Assembly (NCBI GenBank): GCA_026545765.1
Contig: CM048842.1
Location: 73,149,871 to 73,213,870 of the forward strand
Source: Plantago major
Lineage: Eukaryota > Streptophyta > Magnoliopsida > Lamiales > Plantaginaceae
Reading direction: 5' to 3'
DNA: 64,000 bases
Within the stretch, counting starts at the first letter, position 1. Every line of letters begins with the position of its first letter. The position numbers and the translations under genes are program-made. The notes under the pieces were generated by a model that saw only the letters and a list, made by a program, of their open reading frames with translations, was not told the origin of the DNA and did not search any database. This document shows positions 1-11,394 of this stretch, piece by piece.

Positions 1-2770
1 GATTTTGTCAGAAAAGCTGTCCGAGCTATTGGAAGATGCGCCATCAAGTTGGAGAGAGCAGCTGAACGGTGTATTAGCGTCTTACTTGAGCTGATCAAGA
101 TCAAAGTAAATTACGTTGTCCAAGAAGCTATTATAGTGATTAAGGATATCTTTAGGAGATACCCGAACACGTATGCCACTGTCTTTATCCTTCTAATCTT
201 ATTATTAGCAACAGCCATATAATTCTTCTTTTTTCTCAAATTAAAAACAAATCTTTCCTTTTCTCTCAGCTACGAGTCCATAATTGCGACACTCTGTGAA
301 AGCTTGGATACCTTAGATGAACCAGAGGCGAAGGTAAGACATTAGCCTTTTGTCCTATTGTCCCCAGTCCTCGAAAAGCAATTAGTTAGAGATTCATGGT
401 CCCAAAATCTGTTAATTGACAGGCGTCTATGATCTGGATCATTGGAGAATATGCTGAAAGAATTGATAACGCCGATGAGCTCCTTGAGAGCTTTTTGGAG
501 ACATTCCCTGAGGAGCCTCCGCAAGTCCAATTACAGCTGCTCACAGCAACAGTTAAACTCTTCCTTAAGAAACCAACCGAGGGCCCTCAGCAGATGATCC
601 AGGTTTGAGGCTTACCTTAGCCTGATCTTGTGTGTTACCTTCATATTGTTCCTGTACTTTACTTGATCTTCCCCCCTTTTCCCTCATATTTTACTATATA
701 TCATGATTTCAGTGGATATAGGATCTAGTAGGGACTAGGTCTCATCTTCAGCATAATGCAAATGTTCATTAACTTCATCCTCGTTTTATTATTCTTTTAA
801 AAATCCATCTTATAATAAAAATATATTGATCCTAAAATCAAAAAATAATTATGGTCGGTCAAACGTTACTAGAATTAAAATTCTTTACTTCAAGTGTAGG
901 TCCACTTGTTCTTTTATTGGCATTACCATCTTTCAATAAAAGCAAATGTTATGCTTTAACAGTTTTACGTAGGCTGTAACATGTGGATGAGATTTTGATT
1001 GAAAAGGATTTACTATGAATCTTGTTTGCAGGTTGTTCTGAACAATGCAACTGTTGAGACTGACAATCCAGATCTGAGAGATCGGGCATACATATATTGG
1101 CGACTCCTCTCCACTGATCCTGAGGTATGCGTGGTTTTAATGTAGTTTGTAATTCTATACATTAGCAGCTGCTTTATTGGTTTATAAATTTCTATCGACA
1201 TATGTGATTATTAAAGTACTATATCCCCTTCAGGCAGCAAAAGATGTTGTTTTAGCTGAAAAGCCTGTGATTGGTGATGATTCCAATCAGCTTGATCCTT
1301 CCCTTTTGGACGAGCTTCTAGCAAACATTGCTACATTGTCATCTGTCTACCACAAGCCACCTGAGGCATTCGTGACGCGTGTGAAGACCGTACAGAGAAC
1401 TGATGAGGAAGAATATCCTGATGGAAGTGAACGGGGAACTTCAGATTCACCTGCTTATGCAGCTAATTCTGGTGGTGTCTCACCACCAGTCACAGCAGCT
1501 AATGCACAGTATGCTGCTGGTGGAAGGCAACAAGCCGTTGTGCCTGTATCGCCTGCACCTGTTCCTGATTTGCTTGATCTGATGGGCATGGATGGTAACA
1601 ACAGTGCCACCGTGTCAGCTGATCAGCCTACAACTCCTGCTGGGTATGTATTGGACTTCCCATTTTCAACACTATGCATAATTGGAGTTTGTCATTTATC
1701 TAAGATTTTATTTCTGAGATGTGCTTTTGGTTGGTAAAAAACTACGCACTTTGATTGAAACCTATAAAACTATATTTCATACTCTAGTAATTAACCCATG
1801 ATGCTCGGCGCTCTAACTTTGCATTGACTTTGGTGCAAGCTATTAACAGGGTTGTACGTTTGGTTGATTGCAGCCCACCTTTGCCTGTCTTATTAGCAGC
1901 ATCTGCTGGTCAAGGTTTACAAATAAGTGCCCAGTTGATTAGAAAAGATGGCCAAATATATTACAGCATGTTGTTTGAGAATAATTCTCAGGTTCCACTT
2001 GATGGCTTTATGATTCAGTTCAACAAAAACACATTTGGCGTTGCAGCAGCTGGACCTCTCCAGGTAAATCTTAATAATGGTGAATCATCTAAATACATCA
2101 GCTGTTTCTCTCTCGGTCTGATTCCCTGTCTATCTCACAGCTCCCTGTATTACAACCTGGGACATCTTCAAGCACTCTACTTCCTATGGTTACATTCCAG
2201 AATGTATCTCCTGGTCCACCAAGTACGCTTCTGCAGGTTGCTGTGAAAAATAACCAGCAACCTGTATGGTACTTCAACGACAAAATTCCATTGCCTGCAT
2301 TCTTTTCTGAGGATGGAAGAATGGAGAGATCATCATTTCTTGAGGTATGAACTTTACTAAATATGTCTCTACAAAACCTTTATACAGTTGCTCGAAGCAA
2401 TCTTGTCTAGACTTTCTAAACCAATCTTCTATAATAAACCTGTATTTTATTTTCTCCTAACCAACTGCAGACATGGAAATCATTGCCCGACACAAACGAG
2501 GTATCTAGGGACTTCACATCTATTGTGGTGAACAGTGTTGAAGCAACCCTGGATAAATTGGCTGCATCCAACATGTTCTTTATCGCCAAGCGCAAGCACA
2601 CAAATCAAGACGTGTTGTATCTGTCCGCCAAGATTCCACGAGAAATTCCATTCTTAATTGAGCTTACCACAATTATTGGAGTCCCTGGCCTCAAGTGTGC
2701 AATAAAAACCCCTAGCCCAGAGATGGCCCCGCTCTTCTTTGAAGCAATAGAAAGCCTTTTCAAGAGTTAA
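1..2770 (+). CDS. Beta-adaptin (AP-1/AP-2 complex large beta subunit), 3' part
   Basis: Large subunit of the clathrin adaptor complexes that select cargo at the trans-Golgi network and plasma membrane. Eight coding exons can be placed with GT-AG borders and matching phase: 1-170, 270-333, 423-602, 1032-1124, 1234-1643, 1874-2063, 2141-2344 and 2471-2770 (stop TAA). The first four exons carry the end of the armadillo-like trunk, including a YWRLL segment. The start of exon 5 ([20 protein letters not shown]) links to a Pro/Ala/Ser-rich hinge with an LLDLMG clathrin-box-like motif. The last three exons give the C-terminal ear and beta2-adaptin appendage domain. The N-terminal half lies left of the window. 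No frameshift is seen. Family assignment is secure. Plants have near-identical B and C paralogues and I cannot tell which this is, so no symbol is given. Confidence 0.95.
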
Positions 2771-2781
2771 GTCACATATCT

Positions 2782-2890
2782 CCACCCGATTCCGTGGCTG
2801 CATCTGGTTCTTCTGGATATAGATTATGATACGCAGTCCACTCGATTTCCTGGGCTGCGTCTGGTTCTTCTGGATATAGATTATGATACG
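2782..2890 (+). repeat. Two-copy tandem repeat in the beta-adaptin 3' UTR
   Basis: Two copies of a 52-53 bp unit lie directly after the beta-adaptin stop (2782-2833 and 2838-2890). The last 30 bases or so, around TTCTTCTGGATATAGATT, are identical. The first halves differ at a few sites. This looks like a local duplication within the 3' UTR. Confidence 0.85.
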
Positions 2891-3856
2891 TGAAGTTTTT
2901 GACAATTGAGTTTGAAAATTTATTTATGTCACTTGCTGTTCGCACATCCACTAGTAACCTGCTGCTTGTGCTCTTTGTATCTGTTATTTAGATTTTGCCA
3001 TATTCTTTAGAAGTAGAGGAAATGATTTTGATTCCCAGTGCCACATTTTTTGTGATTATAGTATCTGGTTCACTGTCAGTGGGTCGATGATCATGAGGAA
3101 ATTGACCCGTAATTCCTTCTCGTCCACTTATACTGCGTCAACATAAGTGTCTTCTGTAGTACCATGACTTTTAGCCGTGATCTAAAAACAAACCAACCAA
3201 GAATAGAATAATCACATACAGAATCTAAAGCATGCCTTTATACTTAATTTTATTATATCTGTACAAATGAATCCATTTGGTACTGCATTACAACTTTTAA
3301 ATCGACATTTAACTAACCAAAACCTTTACTGCAGACTCTATGCTCTACTTGTTTGAGCCGTTCATCTAAAATTCACTAAAAGATACAGGGGAAAAAAGAA
3401 AAGAGAAACAAACTGTAGGGTATAATATAACAGCTAGATGCAATGATAGCAAGCAACGGCTGGTGACCATCGAACATAAGAACTGTTTCAGCATGAACAA
3501 CACCAGGTGCTGAAGGAAAGTTCTACTTCTGGTTTACTACCATTACTCCTCCAGAGTTAGATTCATGAGTATCACCTTTTAGTGATATGTACAAGCAACC
3601 CCAAAATCACTATGCGCCTTTTGCCAAAATTCTTCCAGACTTTAAATATTTTTTTCAGATACTTCTCTTTCTTCCCCTGAATCTTCAGATCTTTGAGGAA
3701 TTCAAACAAAACGAACAAACAGACTCATGATACAAAACGAGCAAAAGAACATGTATAGCTGACATAACTGGACACGGAACTGACTCCAGGCCCCAAGCAC
3801 CATAACCTAAGATCATCTGGTCACAATCCAAGAGACGGAACAGCAATTTTCAGTGG
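2891..3856. other. Space between two convergent genes (3' UTRs)
   Basis: No credible coding sequence. The left part is the likely 3' UTR tail of beta-adaptin. The right part is the 3' UTR of the RING ligase on the opposite strand. Short open frames here have no recognisable product. Confidence 0.6.
3249..3254 (-). terminator. Candidate poly(A) signal of the RING ligase gene
   Basis: Reads AATAAA on the - strand, about 600 bases past the ligase stop codon in an A/T-rich setting. This would give a plausible 3' UTR length. It is the canonical hexamer only; the cleavage site cannot be seen. Confidence 0.4.
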
Positions 3857-5988
3857 TTATACTCCTAGAGCAGGACTTAAAACAATTTCCTGCAAACGCA
3901 AGATTGCATACTCAGCGCTCAAAAGTACAAAATTTCATGTAGCACGAAACAGATTGTAAGTAGACAAAATATATGCAAAACAGTTTGTAAAACCTGATCA
4001 CAGACAGGACAGCTATCACTTCTTTCCATCCATTCAAGTATACAAGCAAGATGAAAATGATGATCACACTTGGTGATGAGTTTTGGGTTCTCTGAATCAT
4101 ATTCTGCGAAGAGAACAGAGTAGTTCAATATGTCAAGCCCAAATAGATCAGAATGAGATTTATTTGCAATTTATTAAAGAGAAGGCAATTGATTTTTGTG
4201 AACCTTCAAGGCAAATGGGGCAATCCTCCTCGTCTTGCAGTGGTGGTAAGATAGGTTCAGTGGATTTTTTAATTTCACCAGACACTTCATCTTCCACTTC
4301 TTTTGAAGCTACCATCTCAATATGTGTTTCCTGCTTTTCATCAGAATCTTGGTTCTTTACCTTGGATTCTGGAGTACCACCACTTGTTGCCAATTCTACA
4401 GACTCTTGATTAGTGGTGTGCAAAGCCACATCGCTCTTATCTAGAGAGCTTTCTCGATTCTCTGATGGCGTAGGTGGGTGTCCTACATATGTTTCATATG
4501 GTATAGGTGTAGGAGGAGGTCGATAAGTGTCTGGGACTGAGGTATCCAAATTCGTATCTACCAAAAACCCTGCAGAGAGAGTAGAGACTGTTTCCTGGTG
4601 GGATGATAATGGTTCGCGCTCCTCCGACTGTGGATACTGCAAGTAAGAGCCCAAAGAGATTGATGAACCAAGTGCTAATGTATGATCAAGCTAATCAGAG
4701 ACCGATGAGAACCAGAAGGGTGATGTAAGTATCAAATTATGTTCAAAATTTGCACCATAAATTGTATTTGAGCAGTAATTTTCAAATGGACGATACAATC
4801 AACGTGTTACATAAAAATAGCGTGGAATATTCTAAATTTAATTTATTAGTAAGAAATATTGCTCAGACACTCGGTTCTCTCCAACATTTCTTTGGCATTC
4901 CTGGTTCCTAGTTAACTAGTCCTGTCATAAGCAAGCATAATGTCCTTTGAAAAATAAAATAAAATCAGTATCTCATGAAGTTTTTGCTAAAATCCACGCC
5001 TGGGGAAGGCTAGGGAATGGCTTTACACAGTCAAAGCATGGACTGCATAGTGTAGTAGACATTTCTCAGTAACATAGCCAATGGCTTTGCAGAAGATACC
5101 AAGAATGCGACCACTGTCCAATGGATGGCAGAACCTCGTAACTTTTTCCCCAGTGAAATTGTGACACCAAGAAGCCAAGTCATGCCTCGAGATGAGAACT
5201 AGATCATCAAACATTATTTCGTCTATCGTCTGTATGTATATCCCCCGAGATGAAAATCAGATGTCTATTCAAATATTAAAAGCATGATTTGTATTGTGGT
5301 AGTGAGACTACATATCAATTTATGGCTGGCTAATCATGTGTAAAATCTCGAACATCTTATGATAATAGCAAGTTCACCAGACATATATGGTTTGTGTAAG
5401 CAAACCAAAGCATGGGCTGATGATATCGAACTAGCTAAAATTCCTATGCAGGTAAATACATCCCAAGAGAAGTCTAAAAGTCTTAAACCATCATTGGGTA
5501 TTCTTAGAACTTGAGATGCAATAGGTATCTATCCTTGAAGAGTTTGAATAGAATCATACTGTACATGTGCTGACAATAAACTGAAGTGGTTACAAGGTGG
5601 GGTGAGATGATTGAGATTCCCTCTAGTAAATCCTTGACATAGCTTATCAAATGGCAGCCCAGAGCATTTGCTTTCATCAAGAGTCTAAATCGTCTTCAAG
5701 AACATTTTTTATAATCACTTACAGGTAGAAATTCATAGCAAGAAAAAGGGAAGACATAAAATAAAATAGAATTAAAAAAAGAACATGATGATGATGATGA
5801 TGAAATCAGTAGTCTAAGTCGTCTTCAAGAACATTTTTTATGATCACTTCCAGGTAGAAATTCATAGCAAAAAAGAAGATGAATAAGCAGGTTATCTTGA
5901 GATTCTAGGTACAACTCACATGAAAATAAGGAGGTGATCTAATGAGTTCAGTAGTCCTGGATGCGCAACAACAACAGCAGCCTCCCAT
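3857..5988 (-). CDS. RHB1A: RHB1A-like RING-H2 E3 ubiquitin-protein ligase
   Basis: Transfers ubiquitin from an E2 to target proteins. Four coding exons on the - strand: 5988-5920, 4636-4204, 4103-3994 and 3889-3857, giving 214 residues. The start ATG at 5988 begins MGGCCCCC, a Gly-2/multi-Cys N terminus suited to lipidation, as in RHB1A. Exon 2 carries the family motif SVPDTYRPPPTPIPYE and a Ser/Glu-rich linker. The RING-H2 domain crosses the exon 2/3 junction, from CPICLEEYDSENPK to CDHHFHLACILEWMERSD and then CPVCDQ, with all eight zinc ligands (C3H2C3). The last exon adds ten residues ending in GV. The intron phases are 0, 1 and 0. The long first intron was bridged by matching RHB1A's N terminus, so exon 1 is the least certain part. 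The TTG-started frame at 4654 is intronic at its beginning: the acceptor TTACTTGCAG lies just before 4636. Confidence 0.88.
4637..5919 (-). other. Intron 1 of the RING ligase gene, with a 129-bp tandem duplication
   Basis: The donor GTGAGT follows exon 1 and the acceptor TTACTTGCAG precedes exon 2. Within it, a segment of about 65 bp at 5682-5746 recurs at 5811-5875 with a few changes (period 129 bp). The repeats flank a short (GAT)n tract near 5786. No coding potential is seen. Confidence 0.7.
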
Positions 5989-7200
5989 CACTTCTATTGT
6001 TTTTTTCATCCACCAGAAGCCACAGGCACTTTGATCATTGTTCCTTCTCAACAAAAGTACCAAACTGTCATTTATAGTAGACAAAGCTTTTTTTACAGCC
6101 TAATTATTCCCAACCACACTTTGGGTACAGTACAGTCGCTGGCTAATTACAAGAGAAAAGTTCTTCCAGACGCATTAACTATAACACATTTCGTCCAAAG
6201 GAATTACAAGGCATGAGCATGAGCATGTAAAGAATATAAAGGGCACGATATGTTTAGCATAACAGACATACAAATGAGCACGCGAGATAACTATGATAAA
6301 CCCCCACAGAGATAAGAGAAGTACTATCTATCAGTAATTTAACTGAAAACTTGATTGGTGAATCATGCATTTCACGCTTGAAATATGCTTTATCTTTCAG
6401 TTCTCATCCTTTACGTGCACAATACCAGAAATTGATGACACGTCTATTCCCTATAGATAAACCTTTCCCAAGGACTTCTCAAACCTCATACAAACCTTTC
6501 CTTCCCTTGTATACAAAATCAGCTTTGTTAAAATGCAAGCTTATAGTTCCAGCTACTTTCGTGATAGCATTAACAAATTAGACTGTGAACAAACTCAATA
6601 CAACATAACACGAGCATCAACAACCAACAAAACAAGGCAAAATCGTGATTGCTGGATAAAAATAAACCGATTATGTATTTCCTAAAAACCGATTCCAAGT
6701 ATCAATTCCATAACAAACTCCTGAGCTGCTGCTGCACTCTTTCCAAATTCAAACCAAGCAAATCAGCAAAAAAAACTGAAAAATTAAGATTAGCCTTAAA
6801 CATCACGCTGATCGCATTTCAGTAATACAAACGCAAACACGAAAAAGTAGATACACAACAATCGACACAAGCAGAACTTATCCACATAAACTACCCAAGG
6901 ATTTGTTGAGCTTCAATCAACAGTTGGTATCAAATTGAACTCAGTTTTAAGCTCAGCAGAAACAATCAGAATCACAAAAATTGAAAAATCGAATCAAACA
7001 ATCTGATCGGTCAATCAAAATCAACATCAGTGAGCAGTTATGCACCGCTATACAGAATTGATAGCAACAAAAACGTGCAATTCGTACATAGATGGAGTGA
7101 ATACAGAGAAATGATAATTCAGTACCAAACAAATACCTCTCTTCTCTTGGTGGTGGAGTGGAGATGAGATTGAATTGAATTGAATTATTGAAGTGCCTTT
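5989..7200 (-). other. 5' leader of the RING ligase gene with a probable leader intron
   Basis: Upstream of the ATG at 5988 there is no further coding sequence. At 7137-7200 the - strand reads as a purine/pyrimidine-rich leader (TCTCATCTCCACTCCACCAC). It ends at a good donor, AGAG followed by GTATTTG, at 7136. This suggests a non-coding first exon and an intron of about 1.1 kb whose acceptor lies close to the ATG. The exact acceptor and the promoter could not be fixed. Confidence 0.45.
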
Positions 7201-7416
7201 GTATGTGTCAAAAGACTTTTACTTTGAAAGCTGAGCGACTTGGAAAGTTGGAATAATTTTTTCGATTAGATAAAATTGTAAATAAAAGGTTCGCATAAAA
7301 TTTTAAATATTGCCCAAACTTATAAAAGGTTTTTTAACGCCAAAACTTTCGGAAATTTTAAAATGTTTAGAATACTACTCGAACGTTTTTAATACTTTAT
7401 GTCACATAATAAATTA

Positions 7417-7685
7417 CTCCCTCTGTTTTTTTAAAGCTTTATCATTTGACTTTATCAAAATTTTAAAAAAATATAATAAAAAAAAAAGTAGATGGTAAAA
7501 ATTAAGAGAGGTAATAGAAAAAATAATAAATAGAATAGATAAAATATGAAAGAGAGTGTTTAAAAATTAATAAGTGGGGATAGTGGATTTTCAAAAATGG
7601 AGTGGGTTTTCAAAAATGAAAACGTTAAACTTGTAAAAAACGCCCGAAATGGCAAATAGTAAAGCTTGTAAAAAAACGGAGGAAC
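7417..7685. mobile_element. Stowaway-like MITE (Tc1/mariner type)
   Basis: A 269-bp A/T-rich, non-coding element. The left end is CTCCCTCTGTTTTTTT and the right end is the imperfect inverse (AAAAAAACGGAGGAAC), both extending into an AAGCTTTA-like inner match. TA dinucleotides flank it (7415-7416 and 7686-7687). The CTCCCTCYG terminus is typical of plant Stowaway elements. The right terminus has drifted. Confidence 0.65.
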
Positions 7686-7781
7686 TAATATAAAAACCAC
7701 TCAAAACAATTGACTTGTGAGTAATATATATTTACAATAATGATTATCTAAGTTAATTTTCATAATATTTTTAAAAAAATA

Positions 7782-7900
7782 TGTAACGCCTCGTCATCAA
7801 GTGGGTGGAGGTCCGATCCTTTAGGCTGACACGATTACTCATGGGTTGTCACCCATCTTAATATGCTCAAGAGCAAGTACGCTTAACTTGTAGTTATCAT
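7782..7900. repeat. 5S-rRNA-like segment, probable Cassandra TRIM LTR fragment
   Basis: Starts TGTAACG, like an LTR end. Positions 7848-7892 resemble the inverse complement of plant 5S rRNA, including GTCACCCATC and GCAAGTACGCTTAACTT, which correspond to the internal promoter boxes C and A. A real 5S gene would be more complete and flanked by spacer, and the 5' part here does not match 5S. Cassandra retrotransposons carry just such 5S-derived sequence in their LTRs. No partner LTR is seen, so this is a fragment or a solo LTR. Confidence 0.55.
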
Positions 7901-9773
7901 TAATGGATTTTCTAAAAGAAAAGCCCTTGTTAATCTGAGTTTTCTCTGGTCGATCAGTGTCGCGACTATTGTCAATCGATGTATCGACATCGACGATGCA
8001 TTTCAGTATCGCCTAAATTGCTTTCGTGTCGCCCTCAACCATTGCTCTGTATCGTTGTCAACCGCTAGTTTTGTTTTTTTTATTGAGCTTCCGCCATAGA
8101 AGCTCCAGATTCAACCGCTATTTTTGTTTTGTTTTGTTTTGTTTTTTTTTTTTATTGAGCTTCCGTCATGGAAGCTCCGATCCGGAGCTTCCACTCAATA
8201 AAAAAAAAACAGATTGGAGTTTCCACCGGAGCTCCGGCAATGGCGTGGCCGGAGCTCCGGCAGTCCATGGCGGAAGCTTCGATCAAGCTTTCGTGGCGGC
8301 TTCCGGTTAGAGCAAAAATATTTTTTTCAAATATATTTAAATAATTTAAAGTGACGTAGGCGATTGGAGCAACATGTAGCGCAACACCTTGTGCGACACG
8401 AGCGACACCCCATGGCAACACTTAGTGCGACATGTAACAAATTATTCGATCTCCACCGTTAAAATTTTAATCTAATGGATCAAAATAGGTGACTGACGTT
8501 AGTCAGGGCGACACCTTGACTGACGGTAGAAAGCCCCTTGTTAGTATAACGTTCTATATCCTTTAAACTTTTTAAAATTTATCTTGAAATTTTGGGGGTC
8601 ACTAACAGGCTGTTTGACAAGCGATTAGAATTAAAAAAATCAGGTTAAAATAGGTGATTTTAGTTGTTTTTAACCAGGTTTTGGTGATTTTAATGTGCTG
8701 CCAATCAAGCACTAAATATTTATTCTCAATAAATTATATATGTTTTACATTTATTAATTTGAATTTTTTTAAAAGTCATGTTTTCTTTTAATATGAGTAA
8801 AAGTCATATACCTCATATCGAAGTGTTTGATATATTCACATAATTGACTCTAATGCGATGTAAGTTTTTATTATTTTATGAGAAATCTTATCTGACTTTC
8901 TCCCATATTACTAAGAGTTAGTCTCTTGAGAGACGATTTTTAGATAATTTATCTTGAGACGTTTTGATTAATAACATGAATGATTTTATTATTAATGAGA
9001 GAAAGGGAAAATTCCACACACTTGTTCTCATTCTCATTGTGGTGACTGGTTATAAGGGGAATAGAAAGGATTATGATAAAGACAAATTTTGTAGATATGT
9101 TTTTGGTAATGCTGATGACCTACCGATATGTGTCTCAGTGTCTGGACTCTGGATCATCATAGTGTTATTATTCACGATGGGGATTCAACATAGAAGTGCC
9201 AACACAAATGATGCCTTAAGATGAAATTAATTAATTATTTAATTAATAATAAATAAATATATTTGGAATGTGGATGTGAATTAGAATGAGGGTCAATGGG
9301 ATCAAATAAAGACGCGTAGGATTTTGAACATCACAAATCTTCTCTTAGTGCGTCTCCACACCAGCTTGGTGGCCGCTCTCTAACAACCATCCCTTTCTTT
9401 TTTGACGGTTTATGGGTAAAATTTATTGAAATTATTAAATAGATTTCAATTTATGACACTAGCAACTGCGTGTAAGTTAAATATTATTAATATGTTTTAC
9501 TTTTATGCACTTGGTAGTAAGACGGGCTGCAATCATCAAACGGTGCGCCACGCGCACATCGTTACAATCCCACGTCATGAGGCGTCTCTCAATGCAGGTG
9601 GTCTAAAATAGTTAGTTCGACATCAATTTTTTTGGTGTCAAAGTTATTTATTTAAGAAGTTATTTGCATTTCTTTCCCATGAAATTATACAAAAATAGGA
9701 TACAATATTTTCAAGTCGGTAAGGATTTAATGTAAAATAGTAATATAATTTTGAATCAATCACAGATATGAAA
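7901..9773. other. Intergenic DNA without a recognisable gene
   Basis: A/T-rich sequence with no convincing ORF. It contains poly-T/poly-A tracts, an imperfect palindrome at 8142-8209 whose arms hold TTATTGAG and GGAAGCTCCG, and a stretch at 8220-8310 with repeated GGAGCTCCGG. The 60-95 codon open frames here have no family features. Confidence 0.6.
8142..8209. repeat. Imperfect palindrome with poly-T/poly-A arms
   Basis: The left arm is a T-run, ATTGAG, ten unpaired bases, then GGAAGCTCCG. The right arm is CGGAGCTTCC, one base, then CTCAATA and an A-run. The centre is ATC. It could be a remnant of a small foldback element. Confidence 0.55.
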
Positions 9774-9781
9774 CTCACTAT

Positions 9782-10553
9782 GGGGGTCGTTAAACGCAAC
9801 ACAAATATCGTTAAACGCAACACAAAATATTTATAAATTGACCAAAATGCCCCTATCTCAAAACAACACTTATATGTTCAACAAAAATTCGAAAACGCAC
9901 TTTTATGAAAACGAAAAAACATTAACACACACAATCTAACACATATAACAACACCAAACATAAATCGGAGAAAAAAAAAATTCCGAATTTTTTTCATTTA
10001 TACAAATACAAAAACATTAACATGCAATTGAACACAAATTAACAACACTAAACATAAATCGATAAAAAAAAAAATTCCGAAAAAATTTCGTTTAAACAAT
10101 TCTTCTTTCTTCAAAAATATAGAAGTAAATTTCGGAAAATATCTCGTTTATACAAGCGAATTCCTTCTTTATCTTTTTTTTTTTTTTCTTCTTTAATTGT
10201 TTTTTTCCGGATTATAAACTGCCGGGAAAATCCCGGCAGTTTATTAGAAACTGCCGGGAGTTGTTCTCAGTAAATAATGGTTAATTAATTAATTAACCAT
10301 TCCATAGGAACTGCCGGGAAAAATCGGCAGTTCCTATAACTGCCGGAAAAATCGGCTTCTTAGAACTGCCGGAAAAAGCGGTTTATAACCGGAAAAAAAT
10401 TAAAGAAAAAAAAAAGATAAAGAAGGAATTTGTATAAACTAGATATTTTCCAAATTTACTTCTATTATTTAGTGTTGAAATTGAGGCATTTAGTCAATTT
10501 ACAAATATTTTGTGTTGCGTTTAACGAAAACTGTGTTGCGTTTAACATAGGTG
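9782..10553. mobile_element. Foldback / MULE-like MITE (772 bp)
   Basis: The ends are inverted copies holding tandem TTAAACGCAACACA motifs (left 9789-9830, right 10517-10546, inverted). The matching runs on inward: 10147-10225 pairs with 10379-10440. An 8-bp repeat CTCACTAT flanks both sides (9774-9781 and 10554-10561), close to the 8-9 bp duplications of Mutator-like elements. The centre contains several AACTGCCGG hairpins and a perfect 26-bp A/T palindrome near 10276-10301. There is no transposase. The outermost dozen bases match poorly, so the exact ends are provisional. Confidence 0.65.
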
Positions 10554-10561
10554 CTCACTAT

Positions 10562-10757
10562 TAGTGCAACTTAAGCTACCTATCTAAAACAATCGAAATA
10601 ATTGTGACGAAGATAGTATGTTCAACAAACATGTATATGAATAACATGAGTAAGTATACTAAGATGTCTGATTCTCCATAAGAAATGGAAAAATCGGTTT
10701 TTTTTTTAAATAAACCGGCGCGGGCAGTTTTCCAGCTGACCGGGATTCATTGGGTCA
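10562..10757. other. Non-coding stretch upstream of the promoter-like region
   Basis: No gene is seen. It holds A/T-rich sequence and a run of T at about 10701. Confidence 0.5.
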
Positions 10758-10767
10758 GTATAAAAGG
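10758..10767 (+). promoter_or_regulatory. Candidate TATA box
   Basis: GTATAAAAGG lies about 170 bases upstream of the ATG at 10935. It is followed by a C/T-rich, leader-like stretch in which CCTCCGCCGCTTCAACC occurs twice (from about 10814 and from about 10890). A possible donor (GTAAGCTC at 10907) and acceptor (TTGTTGCAG) follow at very short range. Confidence 0.45.
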
Positions 10768-10934
10768 AATGAAAAACAGGCACAAACGCACAAAAATCAG
10801 GAAAATCGGAATCCTCCCTTCCTCCGCCGCTTCAACCACTGTCTACACTCCTTCGCATCGAGACTCTCCTCCATCACTGTTGCTCTTCCTCCGCCGCTTC
10901 AACCGGTAAGCTCTTGTTGCAGTCCGACCTCGAT

Positions 10935-11144
10935 ATGGCGGCGAATTGGTTGTCGAAGCAAATTGAGGATCTCGATATATTGCTCCGCTCTGGAGTTTTG
11001 CATCAAACGACTTCTATTGTGCTGTCGAAGCAAATTGAGGATCTCGATATATTGCTCCGCTTTGGAGTTTTGCATCAGACGACTTCTATTGTGCTGTCGA
11101 AACCTAATTCAGCTTCGTCGAAAGAGGAATTAACTTTTTTGTGA
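10935..11144 (+). CDS. Unidentified short coding fragment with a 24-residue tandem duplication
   Basis: ATG at 10935 opens a 69-residue frame beginning MAANWLSKQIEDLDILL. A 72-bp unit (10951-11022) is repeated in frame at 11023-11094 with two or three substitutions, duplicating SKQIEDLDILLRSGVLHQTT. I do not recognise the family. The amphipathic start and the preceding TATA-like and leader-like sequence suggest the 5' end of a real gene, perhaps exon 1 of a gene whose downstream part was displaced by the retrotransposons, or a captured fragment. The stop at 11142-11144 may lie in an intron. No membrane segment or catalytic motif is visible. Confidence 0.4.
   Translation: MAANWLSKQIEDLDILLRSGVLHQTTSIVLSKQIEDLDILLRFGVLHQTTSIVLSKPNSASSKEELTFL
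10951..11094 (+). repeat. 72-bp in-frame tandem duplication
   Basis: Two adjacent copies differing at very few positions. A third partial start (TGTCGAAAC) follows at 11095. The unit is a multiple of three, so the reading frame is kept. Confidence 0.9.
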
Positions 11145-11394
11145 AGGATTTGTTTACTGGGTTGCAGATCGGTGGTTTGGAGTTTGGAACTTGACTCTGT
11201 ATGTTATTCTTTTTGTGATGCTTTGCTTCTACCTTTCAATCTCTAAGGATATTGTACTAATTTATTATTTAACAGTGCCATCTACCTGCTATGAAAACCA
11301 TTGCTATCTTGTATTCCAAAATCCAGTACTAGTTGGAATTCTGGTAGTGTGAGAGAATGAATTGTTGTACTTGTTGGAATTGATGTAGATCTGT
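11145..11394. other. Non-coding sequence before the minisatellite
   Basis: No ORF of note. Sequence of moderate A/T content grading into the CTGTGATATTT-type repeats. Confidence 0.5.

Noticed and set aside
4160-4654. Single-exon 164-aa protein starting at 4654
   Set aside because: Its start is a TTG inside an intron and its end runs past a splice donor. The exon is 4636-4204 of the RING ligase.
7840-7900. A functional 5S rRNA gene
   Set aside because: Only the internal-promoter part resembles 5S, and the rest does not match.
8026-8421. Two ORFs of about 90 codons on both strands
   Set aside because: They span poly-T and palindromic repeats, with no start context or family feature.
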